Counted from the stretch's first letter, positions 9,546-20,863 are shown. The stretch is DNA of 64,000 bases from Diphasiastrum complanatum (GCA_029204225.1 CM055094.1:22256657-22320656); one strand, 5' to 3'. Numbers and translations are program-made. The notes: generated by a model not told the origin, from the sequence alone.

Positions 9546-11982
9546 CTCCTAAAAATGTATCTAATGTGGATCAAGCATCGATCTTGAGATAAGACCAAGA
9601 TTAGATCTATGCTTTGAGAAGGCACTTTTGCAAAGTGAATTTATGAGAAGATCAACAATACATGAAGATGTGTCGACGTGTTCCAAGTTGATTTCACCTC
9701 CAATGAGCTTTTCCCTTACAAAATGGTGTGCCACTTCTCTATGCTTGCTTCTTGCATGAAAAATAGGATTGTTTGCAAGAGCTTGTGCCGATATGTCGTC
9801 ACATTTGATCAAGGGAAGATCATCCTCTTTGATGCACTTTAGCTCCATGATTAACCTCTTGATCCAAAGCACTTATTTAGTTGTTGTAGTGAGTGCTTTG
9901 TACTCGGCCTCACAAAAAGATAGAGATATGGTATCTTTTTGTGCACACAATAGCTCAAATCGGGTCTAGTGATAGTAAGCCAAATTAAAGAGCCTATAAG
10001 ACTCCTATAAAGTGTGATGTCCTCGAAGGATCTTTCATCACCTTTAATAGGATCTTTTACATGTTGCTCCATGGGAGTATCTATGCCTTTACAATTTTGC
10101 ATATTGAATTTTCTCAACATAGAAAAGACATATCTAGATTGACAAATAAAAGCATACTCTTCATGAAAATCAGTAAAATGTAATGCATCTCTCCTAGATC
10201 TTGCATTTTAAATTCTCTTCCTAATGCATCCTTAGTTTCTTGAACTAGCATCAAACAATTTCCACTAAGAATAATGTCATCTACATAGATTAGAAGAATG
10301 ACAATATTACCACCATCAAACTTTAAGTACATAGAAGGATCATAGTCACTAAGCACAAATCCTAATGAAAGTAGAAAGCTATTGAGTCATGAATACCATG
10401 ATCTAGGTGCTTGCTTCAAGCCATAAAGACTTCTAAATAGCAAACACACCTTAGATTTATCCTTGATAAATCCTTGAGGTTGTTCCACGTATATCTCCTC
10501 CTCAAGATAGCCATTCAAAAAAGCGTTGGAGACATCAAGTTGATAAAATTTTCACTTAAAAAATAAGGCAAGAGAGATTATGATTCTTATTGTCACCATC
10601 TTTTCTACAGGAGCAAAGGTTTTTTCATAGTCAAGGCCATATATTTGTGCAAAGCCTGTAGCACATAATCTTGCCTTGTACTTGTTGATGGAGCCATCAT
10701 GATTGTACTTGATCTTGAACACCCACTTGCATCCAATGATATGCATGTTAGGTGGTGGATCCACCAGCTCCCATGTGTGGTTGGTGATCAAGACATCATA
10801 TTTAATCTTCATGGCCTCATACCACTCCTTGGTATTGAGGGCTTCTTGGCTCCTCGTGAGAAATAAAATAAGCATAAGTGGAATCAAGATCCACTTGTTT
10901 TCCTTTGTCATCATAAGTGAGCCTCTTAGGCTCAAATCTCTCCCTCATGGAGCTTCTAGGAGTGAAAATCCGAGCTTCCATCTTCAAATCTCGACTCCTC
11001 CATATGTTGATTGTCTTCAATAACAAAAGGTGATAGATTTTGAGGTTGCTTGATCTCGGCCCCTCCAAGATTAAACTTTTCTTCTTCATGAAAAACTACA
11101 TCTCTACTATCAATTACTTTAGAAGTAGAGAGCATGTAGATTTGATATGCTTTCTTGTTGGATGAATATCCAACCATTACTCCTTTGCTTGCACAAGGAT
11201 CATCCTTCTTTCTCGTTTCCAAGGGAATATGGACAAAGCAAATGCATCCAAATACTCTAAGGTGATCAACCTTAGGTTTCTTCAAATAAAGCGCTTCATA
11301 TGGTGACTTTCCTCCAAGAGCAACATGAGGGAGTCGATTGCATAGATAGTTTGAACAATTGATGGCCTCACCCCAAAAGTCTTTTGGCAAGGATGTCTCA
11401 ATTCTAATGGTTTTGGCACATTCACACAAGGTTCTATTCTTTCTTTCAGCCACCCCATTTTGAGATGGTGTATATGCACAAGAAAACTCCCTTTTAATGC
11501 CTTCAAGCTCACAATAATCATGAAATTTATTGGAAGTGTACTCACCACCTCCATCACTTCTAAGAATGTTGATTTTGTATGAAAATTGCTTTTCAACTAG
11601 AGCTTTGAACTTTAGGAAATAGTCAAACACCATAGAATTTGAAGCTAGAAGATATAACCAAGTAAATCTTGTGAAATCATCAATGAAAGTTACAAAGCAA
11701 GTAGCACCACCCTTGCTCTTTGAAGATGAGAAGTGCACATCCGAGTGTATGAGCTCCAATGGATGTGTAGTCTTGATAGATGACTTTGAAAAAGGCTTCT
11801 TATGAGACTTAGATATGACACAAGCCTCACATGTCTTGAAATTCTTGGAGATAAGATTAGGCAAGCCAATAGCTTTGGCTTTCTTGACCATGGACACCAT
11901 AGAACTATAGCTAGGATGTCCCAACCTTCTATGCCATAGTTCCTCCAAAGACATATGAGAAGCAAAAGCACCATCACAAGAG
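9546..11982 (-). pseudogene. C1 pol: RNase H, RT and integrase, broken
   Basis: Reading right to left: integrase (11954-10956) with the HHCC part (LWHRRLGH), HSDVH, RSDGGGEY and NGVAERKNR; RT (10935-10114) with CKWVFKIKYNHDG, RARL-type and IYVDDIILSG motifs split by frameshifts and stops (around 10550 and 10380); RNase H (9872-9561) with NNPIFHARSKH. RT jumps from RPDLSYCV straight to a frameshifted KKDTISLSS-like segment, so about 75 codons between RT and RNase H are deleted. The right-arm copy has the same deletion, so it predates the inverted duplication. The integrase ends at SCDGAFASH, where D1 is inserted. Confidence 0.9.
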
Positions 11983-12664
11983 TGTAAAAATTATAGCAAA
12001 TAAGGATCTTAAAACACTTGAAATGATGAGGGAAACAATAGATTATGATTTCATAAGATTAGCACAAGTTGAACCATCAAAATCCATCAAAAATCTATGC
12101 TTGAACCTCACTAAATGGCCCAAATCCTTGAAGAAGGCTTCACACGTGTGAAAGTACGGCCTCCCACAGTCTGAGTACTGTACACCAGACCTACATTCAA
12201 TCCTATAATCATTAGTAATCACAAGTACTCAAACAATTATGAACATAGAGAGCAATTGCACCATTATGAGAGAAAAAACATGAAATTGCTTGATTGATTT
12301 TGGTGAGATATCATCACCTATATATACATGATCCATCACGGTTTCGGGCAGGTATGAGTAGCCCTAAACCTATCCCTAATGCTAGTTTTGGTGGATCTTT
12401 CATCCCTACCAAGTTAGGGTTGGAATCTTGGAGATGCCTCAACAATGCAAAAATTACCAAAAATAGCTCCTATTTTTTTTCCCTTGTATCTAAGCATAAT
12501 TTGGACTCATTCCAAAGGTTCTAACACTTAGGTCTACTTGAGAACATCCTTATGAATGGAATCCTATGCTATTTGGCACGTGTGACAAGCCACATCATGA
12601 CCATCTAACTATTTACAAGTCATATGACCAAAACTAGTCAAGCTAGAATTGTGAATTTTTAACA
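11983..12664 (-). repeat. D1 3' LTR (682 bp)
   Basis: Starts TGTAAAAATTATAGC, ends GAATTTTTAACA, and is followed by CTCCTCCTCAC (polypurine tract on the coding strand). CACACGTGTG is at 12141-12150, followed at once by a GTAC-rich stretch (AAAGTACGGCC, GTACTGTACACC). Confidence 0.95.
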
Positions 12665-12678
12665 CTCCTCCTCACTAT

Positions 12679-15600
12679 CTAGCTTGGTTCAATCATTGCT
12701 TTACTAATCACTCCAAGTGATGATCTGAACTTCATAAAAGGTGTCTTTTGAAGTGGTTTAGTAAGTAGATCAGCTACACATTCATTGCTTGGAACATGCT
12801 CCAAAGCAATCTCCTTGGCTTGCACCATTTCTCTCACAAAGTGATGGCATATCTCAATGTGCTTAGATCTTGCATGGAAGATTGGGTTAGATGCAAGGTG
12901 TTGGGCTGATATATTGTCATTGTAGATGATTGGTGCCTCCTCTGAATCCATGATCTTTAGTTCCACCAATAATCTCTTGATCCAAAGTACCTCCTTTGTA
13001 GTGGTTGTCAAAGCTTTGTACTCGGCCTCGGTTGAAGATAGAGATATAGTTTCTTGCTTTTTTGAAAGCCATGAAACCACACCTTCTCCTATGAAAGTTG
13101 AATAGGCACTTGTTGATTTCCTATCCCTCTTGTCCCCTGCAAAATCTGAATCACTAAATGCATGAAGGTTAATCACATCTCCTCTATATAGAATCCCAAA
13201 ATCCAATGTACCCGAGATGTATCTTAGAATCCTCTCAGCCTTTTTCCAATGGATATTCAATGGCTTTTGCATGGATTGGCTCAACCTACATACACTAAAG
13301 CTAAGATCTGGTCTAGTTATAGTGATCCACATTAAGGAACCTATAAGTTGCCTAAACAAAGTGATGTCCATGAAGGATCTTTCATCATCTTCATTTGGCA
13401 CTTTTACATCTTGCTCCATTGGTGTGTCAACACTTTTGCATACTTCCATCTTAAACTTCTTCAAAAGACTTTGAGCATAGTTTACTTGACTTATAAAGAT
13501 AAAATCAGACCCTCTAAGTACTTCTATGCCTAAGATGAAGTGAAGACACCCTAGATCTACCATCTTGAACTCTAAGGATAGATCTATCTTGATTTTTTCA
13601 ATACCATCAACACTATTTCCACTAATGATGATGTCATCTACATAAATGAGTAAAAGTACAATACCAACATCATCAAACTTAATGTAAAGAGTGGGATCAT
13701 ATTCACTTTGAACAAAAGAAAGTGAAATAAGATAGCAATGTAGTCTTGAATTCCAAGATCTCGAGGCTTGCTTCAAGCCATAGATGCTTCTTTGGAGATG
13801 GCATACTTTGTTCTCCATTCCATGCTTGATGAACCCTTGTGGCTGCTGCATATAGATATCCTCTTCCAAAAAACCATTCAAGAAAGCATTAGAGACATCC
13901 ATTTGACATATAATCCATCCAAAATGTGATACAAGTGCAATGATTAGTCTTATTGTGACCATCTTGGCCACGGGTGCAAAAGTTTCCTCATAGTCTATCC
14001 CTCTCTCTTGAGCATAACCTTTTGCAACTAATCTTGCTTTATGTTTGTTAACACTCCCATTTGCATTCAACTTAAGCTTGAAGACCCACTTGCATCCTAT
14101 TACATTCCTTTGAGGTCTCTCAACAAGCAACCAAGTTTCATTCTCAATCAAGGCATCATACTCATCCAACATAGCTTTATACCATTCTTTGGAGTTCAAT
14201 GCATCTTCAACATTAGACGGTTCTTCAAAACTAGATAAAGCATAAGAAGTGGATGAGATACCCTCAACTTGCTGTCCTTTGCCTTGATATGTGAGCCTTG
14301 ATGGCTCCACTTTTGCCCTTGAAGATCTCCTTGGTGTGATAGGTGGGTTTGGTGCTTGCTCCTCCATGAGCTCCTCCTCAAAACCAAGATCTTGCTCCTC
14401 GGCCATCTTCTTCTTGATTGTTGGAGCACTTGAGCCTTCTTCAAGCATATGCATATGATGTTCATCAAAGATGACATCCCTTGAAACAGCAAATTTGTTC
14501 AAGGATGGGAGATAGACTTTGTAGCCCTTGCTTGAGCTTGTATATCCAAGCATGATCCCTCTTGTGGAAGATGGATCCTCCTTGGTTCTTGTTTCCAATG
14601 GCACATGCACATAACATATACACCCAAAAACTTTCAAGTGATTAAGATTGGGTTTCTTTCCATACAACATCTCATAAGGAGTTTTGCCTTCAATTGCTTT
14701 GCAAGACACCCTATTCATCAAGTAGTTTGCACATACAAGAGACTCACCCCAAAAGGATTTGGGCAAACAAGCATCTAATCTTAAAGCCTTAGAACATTCA
14801 CATAATGTTCTATTCCTTCTTTCAACAACTCCATTTTGTTGAGGAGTGTAAGGACAAGAAGTCTCTTTCTTGATCCCTTCCTCCTCACAAAAGGCCTTGA
14901 ACTCATTGGAGATGAATTCTCCACCATTGTCACTTCTAAGAATCTTGATGCTATGATTATGATGCTTTTCCACAAACAACTTGAACTTTACAAAAGTATC
15001 AAATACTTGAGACTTGAAGGAAAGTAAGAACACCCAACAATATCTTGAGTAGTCATCAATGAAGGTTAAAAACATGGATGAACCTCCATTAGATTTGGTG
15101 CTAGCAATGTGCACATCCGAGTGTATGAGTTCAAGAGGATGAGATGACTTTGTGATGGAGTTAGGAAACACCTTCTTATGTGCCTTGGATAAGGCACAAG
15201 CTTCACAAACCTTGTCTTCCTTCCCAATAGACCTTGGTAGGCCTAAAGCATACTCCTCCTTGATCATAGCCTCCATGGAACCCGAGTTGACATGTCCAAG
15301 TCTTTTGTGCCATAAAGTAAAGGTAGATATCTTGTTCTTCTCGGCCAACATGACAACATTAGTATCCACAAATGCATCCAGCTTATAAAGTTTGCCAAGT
15401 CTAGTGCCCTTAGCCACTATCTTACCCTTCTTCTTGATGAAACATTCATTTGAATCAAAGTCAACATTGAAACCATTGTATACCATTTGGCCAGCACTTA
15501 GTAGATTCTTTGTTATTGTAGGAATGTACAAAACACCTTCTATGTTGATCTTTTTGGAAGATCCTAAGCAAAGGGGAATGCTACCAACTCCTTCAATCTT

Positions 15601-15888
15601 ACAAGCTTCATCATTTGCTGTATAGATAGACTTTATAGGTCCATCATAAGATAAGAGAGAAGAGAAAAACTCCCTTTTACTAGTCATGTGTGAACTAGCA
15701 CCCGAGTCAATCCACCAAGGATTTTCTCCTTTGAAGCTTGTTGAAGAAAATATGGACATCATGAGAGAGTCCTCATGTGAACTCTCCTCCTCCTCCTCTT
15801 TGCTCATGTTGGCTTGGCTTTGATCTTGCTTCCTCTTGAAGCATTCCGAGGCATAATGCCCCATCTTGCTACAATAGTAGCACTTCAC
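12679..15888 (-). CDS. D1 pol polyprotein (protease-integrase-RT-RNase H)
   Basis: 1069 open codons from the zinc knuckle (CYYCSKMGHYASEC, residues 3-16) through protease (DSGASSHM, Asp about 61), integrase (LWHKRLGH...CEAC, HSDVH, RSDNGGE, NGVVERRNR), RT (IYVDDIIISG near residue 755) and RNase H (SDSDFAGD, SSTEAEYKAL) to ...KAMIEPS. All catalytic motifs look intact. In copia elements this is normally one reading frame with gag; here gag lies in another frame, and the switch falls just upstream of the knuckle (about 15950). Usual copia roles: maturation, reverse transcription in particles, and integration in the nucleus. The first Met is only where the frame is cut; the open frame extends a little further upstream. 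Confidence 0.92.
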   Translation of the reverse strand: MKCYYCSKMGHYASECFKRKQDQSQANMSKEEEEESSHEDSLMMSIFSSTSFKGENPWWIDSGASSHMTSKREFFSSLLSYDGPIKSIYTANDEACKIEGVGSIPLCLGSSKKINIEGVLYIPTITKNLLSAGQMVYNGFNVDFDSNECFIKKKGKIVAKGTRLGKLYKLDAFVDTNVVMLAEKNKISTFTLWHKRLGHVNSGSMEAMIKEEYALGLPRSIGKEDKVCEACALSKAHKKVFPNSITKSSHPLELIHSDVHIASTKSNGGSSMFLTFIDDYSRYCWVFLLSFKSQVFDTFVKFKLFVEKHHNHSIKILRSDNGGEFISNEFKAFCEEEGIKKETSCPYTPQQNGVVERRNRTLCECSKALRLDACLPKSFWGESLVCANYLMNRVSCKAIEGKTPYEMLYGKKPNLNHLKVFGCICYVHVPLETRTKEDPSSTRGIMLGYTSSSKGYKVYLPSLNKFAVSRDVIFDEHHMHMLEEGSSAPTIKKKMAEEQDLGFEEELMEEQAPNPPITPRRSSRAKVEPSRLTYQGKGQQVEGISSTSYALSSFEEPSNVEDALNSKEWYKAMLDEYDALIENETWLLVERPQRNVIGCKWVFKLKLNANGSVNKHKARLVAKGYAQERGIDYEETFAPVAKMVTIRLIIALVSHFGWIICQMDVSNAFLNGFLEEDIYMQQPQGFIKHGMENKVCHLQRSIYGLKQASRSWNSRLHCYLISLSFVQSEYDPTLYIKFDDVGIVLLLIYVDDIIISGNSVDGIEKIKIDLSLEFKMVDLGCLHFILGIEVLRGSDFIFISQVNYAQSLLKKFKMEVCKSVDTPMEQDVKVPNEDDERSFMDITLFRQLIGSLMWITITRPDLSFSVCRLSQSMQKPLNIHWKKAERILRYISGTLDFGILYRGDVINLHAFSDSDFAGDKRDRKSTSAYSTFIGEGVVSWLSKKQETISLSSTEAEYKALTTTTKEVLWIKRLLVELKIMDSEEAPIIYNDNISAQHLASNPIFHARSKHIEICHHFVREMVQAKEIALEHVPSNECVADLLTKPLQKTPFMKFRSSLGVISKAMIEPS

Positions 15889-16646
15889 CTTTGATTTGTC
15901 CTTCTTGACTTTGGTGGTTGATGGAGATGCCTTTGGGGGTCCTTCTTGATCTCAAGCTTTGTAGACTTCTTGAATGTTGATCCTTTGCCTTTGGACTTGC
16001 CTTTGCCTTTGGTGAAGAGAGCTTGGTCATCTCCACCTTGGATGGAAAGCCTATCCATCCTCTCTTGCATTTGGCTCCTTCTTGATTCCTCGGCCATGAG
16101 TGTGCCTTGGAGTTCTTCAAGTATGGGTAGCTTACCCATAATTGCATATCCCTGAACCAAATTGTCAAATTCAAAGCTTAGTCCATTCAATATGAGTTGA
16201 ACAAGCTCTTCATCCGTAATAGGGTCACCTATAAAGGCTAGCTCTTTGTTCAATTCCTTTACTCTTAGGACAAAAGTATGTGCACTCTCTCCTTTCTTTT
16301 GATAGCTTCTATAGATTTGATTCTTCAAAGCTAACATTCTAGTTTGGTTCTTGGATTCATAGACCTTTTTCAAAGTCTCCCAAGCATCTTGAGCTGAAGT
16401 GCAATCTCCTACCTCTCTTAAGAGTTCATTTGCAACATTCATTTTTATGCAATGTAGTGCAACATTGCACCTCTTGATGTATTTGGCTTTTTCTTGAGGA
16501 TGAATAGGTTCACCCTCCTTACCATTTACAATTTCCATCAGATCTTGCATGATCATGATAGATTCCATTCTAACTTTCCATATGGAATAGTTAGTTTTGT
16601 TGAGCCTTTCATTAGTATCCAAAAGATATGCATTTATAGATGCCAT
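15885..16646 (-). CDS. D1 gag (capsid part), frameshifted before the zinc knuckle
   Basis: 253 codons starting MASINAYLLDTNERLNKTN, with the SIWKVRMES motif seen in families A-E, then the copia capsid body (YIKRCNVALHCIKMNV, AWETLKKVYESKNQTRMLALKNQI) and a Lys/Gly-rich tail. It ends out of frame; moving one frame near GGACCCCC (about 15945-15960) continues smoothly into the zinc knuckle of the pol ORF. Since element E keeps everything in one frame, a 1-nt indel in the C-run is likelier than programmed frameshifting. Confidence 0.88.
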   Translation of the reverse strand: MASINAYLLDTNERLNKTNYSIWKVRMESIMIMQDLMEIVNGKEGEPIHPQEKAKYIKRCNVALHCIKMNVANELLREVGDCTSAQDAWETLKKVYESKNQTRMLALKNQIYRSYQKKGESAHTFVLRVKELNKELAFIGDPITDEELVQLILNGLSFEFDNLVQGYAIMGKLPILEELQGTLMAEESRRSQMQERMDRLSIQGGDDQALFTKGKGKSKGKGSTFKKSTKLEIKKDPQRHLHQPPKSRRTNQR

Positions 16647-17457
16647 CTTGTCTCCTAATCAAGGACTTGACACAAATGAAGGTTACTTCTATTGATTTGA
16701 TTGAAGGTCTACCTTATCCCACTTCTTAGGGACCTGAAAAGATCAGTAATAGACTTCCTATAAAGATCTAAGAATGATCTCTAACAAAATCAAATCATAG
16801 AATACTAGAAACAATGCACTTGCTTGATTGAAGTAGACGATAGTAGTAGAATTGCCCCTCTTTCTATAAAGAACATTAAAGCTTCCAAATGATCTGATCA
16901 AGAGTGAATTTCAGAAACCTAATATACTTCCAAAATCACTTGTAAAAGATCTAAATGGAACTTAATGAGGATGCAACACAATCTACTATCCAATCACAAG
17001 CAAAAAATGATCAAAATTGATGAAAAATTGATCTAATTTGGTGCATAAGTCAAGCAATGGTTGGACTGAACCTAAATCACTTTAGGAGGTGCCTACTACA
17101 CCTTAGAACAGCCTTGAAGAGTCCCCAAAACTCTGATCTTCCCTCTCCTTGAATGCTAGAAAGCCTCCTCTATGAAATCACCTCCAAAACTCGCTTAGAA
17201 ATCAATGCTTGGAGCAAGCAAAACTTGCTATCTTGGTAATGTGAATTGAATTCAACTTTGCCTCTGGTTTTAGACACCTAAAAACCTGCAAATGAAGTAA
17301 CACAACACCAATCTCCAATGTATTTGACTCACTTTGAGTTCTAGAATCAATACTAGATGCTAAGATCCAATCTACACAAGATTTAGATCAAAAATTGTGA
17401 TCAAATTGAATGCAAACCAAGGATTTAGCTCATTTCAGCCTTTAGGCTCTGATACCA
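16647..17457. other. D1 5' leader and primer-binding site
   Basis: About 800 bp between the gag start and the 5' LTR with no ORF of note. The primer-binding site (17445-17457, TGGTATCAGAGCC on the minus strand) abuts the LTR. The same leader is found at 24273-24735 in D2. Confidence 0.9.
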
Positions 17458-18139
17458 TGTAAAAATTACAGCAAATAAGGATCCTAAAACACTTGAAATG
17501 ATGAGGAAAACAATAGATTATGATTTCATAAGATTAGCACAAGTTGAACCATCAAAATCCATCAAAAATCTATGCTTGAATCTCACTAAATGGCCCAAAT
17601 CCTTGAAGGAGGCTTCACACGTGTGAAAGTACGGCCTCCCACAGTCTGAGTACTGTACACCAGACCTACATTCAATCCTATAATCATTAGTAATCACAAG
17701 TACTCAAACAATTATGAACATAGAGAGCAATTGCACCATTATGAGAGAAAAAACATGAAATTGCTTGATTGATTTTGGTGAGATATCATCACCTATATAT
17801 ACATGATCCATCACGGTTTCGGGCAGGTATGAGTAGCCCTAAACCTATCCCTAATGCTAATTTTGGTGGATCTTTCATCCCTACCAAGTTAGGGTTGGAA
17901 TCTTAGAGATCCCTCAACAATGCAAAAACTACCAAAAATAGCTCCTATTTTTTTTCCCTTGTATCTAAGCATAATTTGGACTCATTCCAAAGGTTCTAAC
18001 ACTTAGGTCTACTTGAGAACATCCTTATGAATGGAATCCTATGCTATTTGGCACGTGTGACAAGCCACATCATGACCATCTAACTATTTACAAGTCATAT
18101 GACCAAAACTAGTCAACCTAGAATTGTGAATTTTTAACA
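17458..18139 (-). repeat. D1 5' LTR (682 bp)
   Basis: From TGTAAAAATTACAGC to TTTTTAACA, the same length as four other D LTRs in this window. CACACGTGTG at 17616-17625. Confidence 0.95.
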
Positions 18140-19050
18140 CATAAGAGATCCCTCTCCATCACTTGCAAGAGCATCTTCCTCCTCTTCATTGGAAATGTTG
18201 GCTTGCTTGAATTGACTCTTTTTCTTGAAGCAATTGGTGGCATAATGCCCCTTCTAGCCACAAAAGAAATACTTCATGTTTTTTTTTTCTTCTTGGATGT
18301 GAAAGCTTGAGAGGACTCATCATCTTCTCCTTTCTCCTTGGAAATAAGATTGTTCTTGCTTGAAAAGGGTTGGTGTTGATTCTTACTTCTTGTCTTGTGC
18401 TTGTCTTTGGTAAAGAGAGTTTTACCATCAATGTTGAGAGACAGTCTCTCCATTTTCAAGAGTTTATACTCTTGTCTTGATTCTTCATAAATGAGCACAC
18501 TTTGGAGTGCTTCCAAACTTGGTAGCTCCTCCTTAATGGCATAATTCTGAACAAGGTTGTCATATTCCTCCTTTAACCCATTAAGTATGACTTGAACAAG
18601 TTCATTTTGGTTGATGGAGTCTCCTATGCATGACAATTCTCTATGGAGGTCTTTAACTCTCATTACATAAGCTGAAGCACATTCATCACTTCTCTGTACA
18701 CTTTGAAAAATTTGGTTTCTTAGTGTTAGAAGTCTAGAAGTATTTTTTGCCTCATAGATGGACTTGAGAGTATCCCAAGCATCTTTGGCATTAGTACAAG
18801 CACCAATTTCTCTTAAGATGTCATTTCAGACATTCATTTTAATATAATACAGAGCCATCCTAGCTCTCTTGTTGTACTTTGGAATTTCTTGAGGAATTTG
18901 TGGTTCTTCTTCAATTCCAAGTACAATATCCATCACATCTTGTAGAATTAAGATAGATTCCATCCTAACCTTCCAAATTGGGTAATTGGAGGTTGACAAT
19001 CTTTCACTTGCTTCTAATAGAAAGACACCCATTGAAGTCATAAAGAATGA
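18140..19050 (-). pseudogene. C1 gag, decayed
   Basis: Starts near 19040 (TSMGVFLLEASERLSTSNYP), has a stop in the capsid (V*NDIL near 18830), continues 18663-18274 (NELVQVILNGL, EELPSLEALQS), then frameshifts at a homopolymer near 18280. The zinc knuckle is damaged: the first Cys reads Tyr and a TAG follows the second. The piece ends at DGEGSLM, where D1 begins; the protease that should follow is missing. Confidence 0.88.
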
Positions 19051-19797
19051 TGGAAATAAAAAAAGACGGATGAAAAAATTGCTTATCTTTTCACTATAGG
19101 AACCAATCAAGGGTAAAAAACCAAATCCTATGTAAGACTAAGCAAAAAATTGTGAGATAGATCTCACTAGCTTGAGAATCTCTCTAAAACAAGATTTGAA
19201 TCATCAAAAAAGATGAAGTATGACAAAAGTTATGATTCTCTATATTTCACACGTGTGAAATACTCCAAAAATGTCAAATTGACTCAAATACAATCTATCT
19301 GTATGAAATAATTTGCCTAGAACCTGTAAATTTTGTCTAAATCACATATAGATGAGATTGGTCAGCTTCTGGATGATTTTTGTGATCATTCAAGCAATAA
19401 ATGACATGTACTCACAATTTGCCACAGGCCTACGCGCCCTACCTACGACTCTTCAAAAGCTTATAGCTTTTGATTGGCTTATCCAACTGTCATGATTCAA
19501 ATTGCATCAGATTCTACACATTTCTAACTTTCTAGTGGGCCAATTTGCATGAAATTTGGATCTAAGGTGAGAGAGAACCACCAAACTAAAAATGGGCGGA
19601 TTTCACACGTGCTAGCACCTGAAATTCGGTACAGTACCTGATCTGGACCATTCAAAGTGGTTTGAAACTCTAAATCACCAGAAAACTGCAAACTAGCTAG
19701 AAAGTAGAATCTAGACAATTCCTAGCTTGAAATCTGATCAAATTTGCAAACTTTTTGATTAGATTTGCTTGTAAATCTTAGGTAGGCTCTGATACCA
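19051..19797. other. C1 5' leader and primer-binding site
   Basis: Non-coding leader of about 735 bp ending in the primer-binding site (19785-19797, TGGTATCAGAGCC on the minus strand). It holds a perfect CACACGTGTG (19248-19257) and, near 19605-19640, a CACACGTG variant followed by GGTACAGTACC. Confidence 0.85.
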
Positions 19798-20409
19798 TGT
19801 TGAATTCACACGTGTGGGACGCCCTACACATGTACTTTTGATCTCCTAAGCCCAATAATATCATAAAGATCAGACTAGCATTGATTGACAATAGGAAAGC
19901 TGATCATACAAGAAATATTATTGTGTTACAAGCAAGATCTGTCAACAAAACATGAAACTAAGTGCAATAAATGCCTCAACTGGCTAGAGAGAGAAAATGA
20001 AAGTAAAAACTCGAGTAGAGAGAGACGGCGCAAAGAGCTTAGTCTCCAAATTTGCATTACACACAAATTTCATCATCTTCTCAATGAGAGTACATCACAT
20101 ATATATAGATCCATGGACTCTCCTCCTACTTTGAGTTGAATTGGAGTCATGAATCCACCTCTCAAGCTATCTAGACTTATTCAAGCCACCTCAATATGTC
20201 GAATTGTGCCACCTAGTCTTTTCATGCATTAAATGTGGCATGCAAAGTACAAATGGCAATTCCTATGGTAGCTAAAGTTTCTACTTCTACCTACCTTGAA
20301 TATTTTATTCTAAGATGGGTCTTTACTAAGCCAAAAGAGCTCAATTCATCTTTGGCATTTTTAGGACCCCTACTTACAACATTAGATAGATTTTTCCAAT
20401 ATTTTGACA
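19798..20409 (-). repeat. Family C LTR shared by C1 and a second C fragment (612 bp)
   Basis: From TGTTGAATTCACACG to ATATTTTGACA. On its left lies C1's primer-binding site; on its right, instead of a TSD, lies the polypurine tract and 3' end of another C pol. It therefore acts as 5' LTR of C1 and 3' LTR of the next copy. CACACGTGTG at 19807-19816. Confidence 0.92.
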
Positions 20410-20863
20410 CTCCTCGTAAATATGTATCTAATATGGATTAAGCATCGATCTTGAGATAAGACCAAGATTAGATCTATGCTTTGAGAAGGCACTTTTGCAA
20501 AGTGGATTTGTGAGAAGATCAACAATACATGAAGATGTGTCCATGTGTTCCAAGTTGATTTCACCTCCAATGAGCTTTTCCCTTACAAAATGGTGTGCCA
20601 CTTCTATATGCTTGCTTCTTGCATGAAAAATAGGACTGTTTGCAAGAGCTTGTGCCGATATGTTGTCACATTTGATCAAGGGAAGATCATCCTCTTTGAT
20701 GCACTTTAGCTCCATGATTAACCTCTTGATCCAAAGCACCTCTTTAGTTGTTGTAGTGAGTGCTTTGTACTCAACCTCACAAGAAGATAGAGATATGGTA
20801 TCTTGCTTCTTTGAAAGCCAAGACACAAGATTGCCTCCAAGAAAGATAGTATATGCATATTAG
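20410..20863 (-). pseudogene. Second family C copy: RNase H fragment
   Basis: Open for 132 codons (20826-20428): SWLSKKQDTISLSSCEVEYKAL, LWIKRLIMELKCI, NSPIFHARSKH, ending SRSMLNPY. The segment deleted from C1's RNase H is present here, so this is a distinct, better copy. Similarity stops at about 20863, where unrelated sequence begins. Confidence 0.88.

Larger units (their letters stand above)
952..10450. repeat. Left arm of a large inverted repeat (interrupted by B)
   Basis: Read in reverse complement, this stretch matches 57749-62923 through the coiled-coil region, the proline-rich ORF, LTR I, a family C LTR and part of C pol. Similarity is high, with scattered substitutions and small indels. 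Two things break the match: element B (4944-9314 plus one TSD copy), absent on the right, and element A at the outer end. The inner limit is where the match stops: 10450 here and 57749 on the right. Confidence 0.93.
11983..18139 (-). mobile_element. D1: nearly full-length family D copia element
   Basis: LTRs of 682 bp at 11983-12664 and 17458-18139, primer-binding site 17445-17457, gag 15885-16646, and protease-integrase-RT-RNase H 12679-15888. It lies in C1 on the same strand. The 5-bp flanks do not match (AAGAG at 11978-11982, CATAA at 18140-18144), although CACAAGAG and CATAAGAG resemble each other over 8 bp. About 400 bp of C1 protease coding sequence is missing between the flanks. The LTRs differ at roughly ten sites by eye, more than the D2 pair. 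Confidence 0.93.
4554..20409 (-). mobile_element. C1: family C copia element, decayed, hosting B and D1
   Basis: Parts in plus coordinates: 3' LTR 4554-4943 plus 9320-9542 (613 bp without B); polypurine tract (AGGAGGAG on the minus strand) at about 9543; RNase H, RT and integrase 9546-11982; D1 11983-18139; gag 18140 to about 19050; leader; primer-binding site 19785-19797; 5' LTR 19798-20409. pol and gag carry many stops and frameshifts, RNase H has an internal deletion, and the protease region between the D1 flanks is missing. CATAT (4549-4553) should be the left TSD, but the 5' LTR runs directly into another C internal region, so no right TSD exists. Confidence 0.9.

Noticed and set aside
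13217-13533. Minor ORFs opposite D pol, repeated at 25362-25678
   Set aside because: Antisense shadows of a conserved RT frame.
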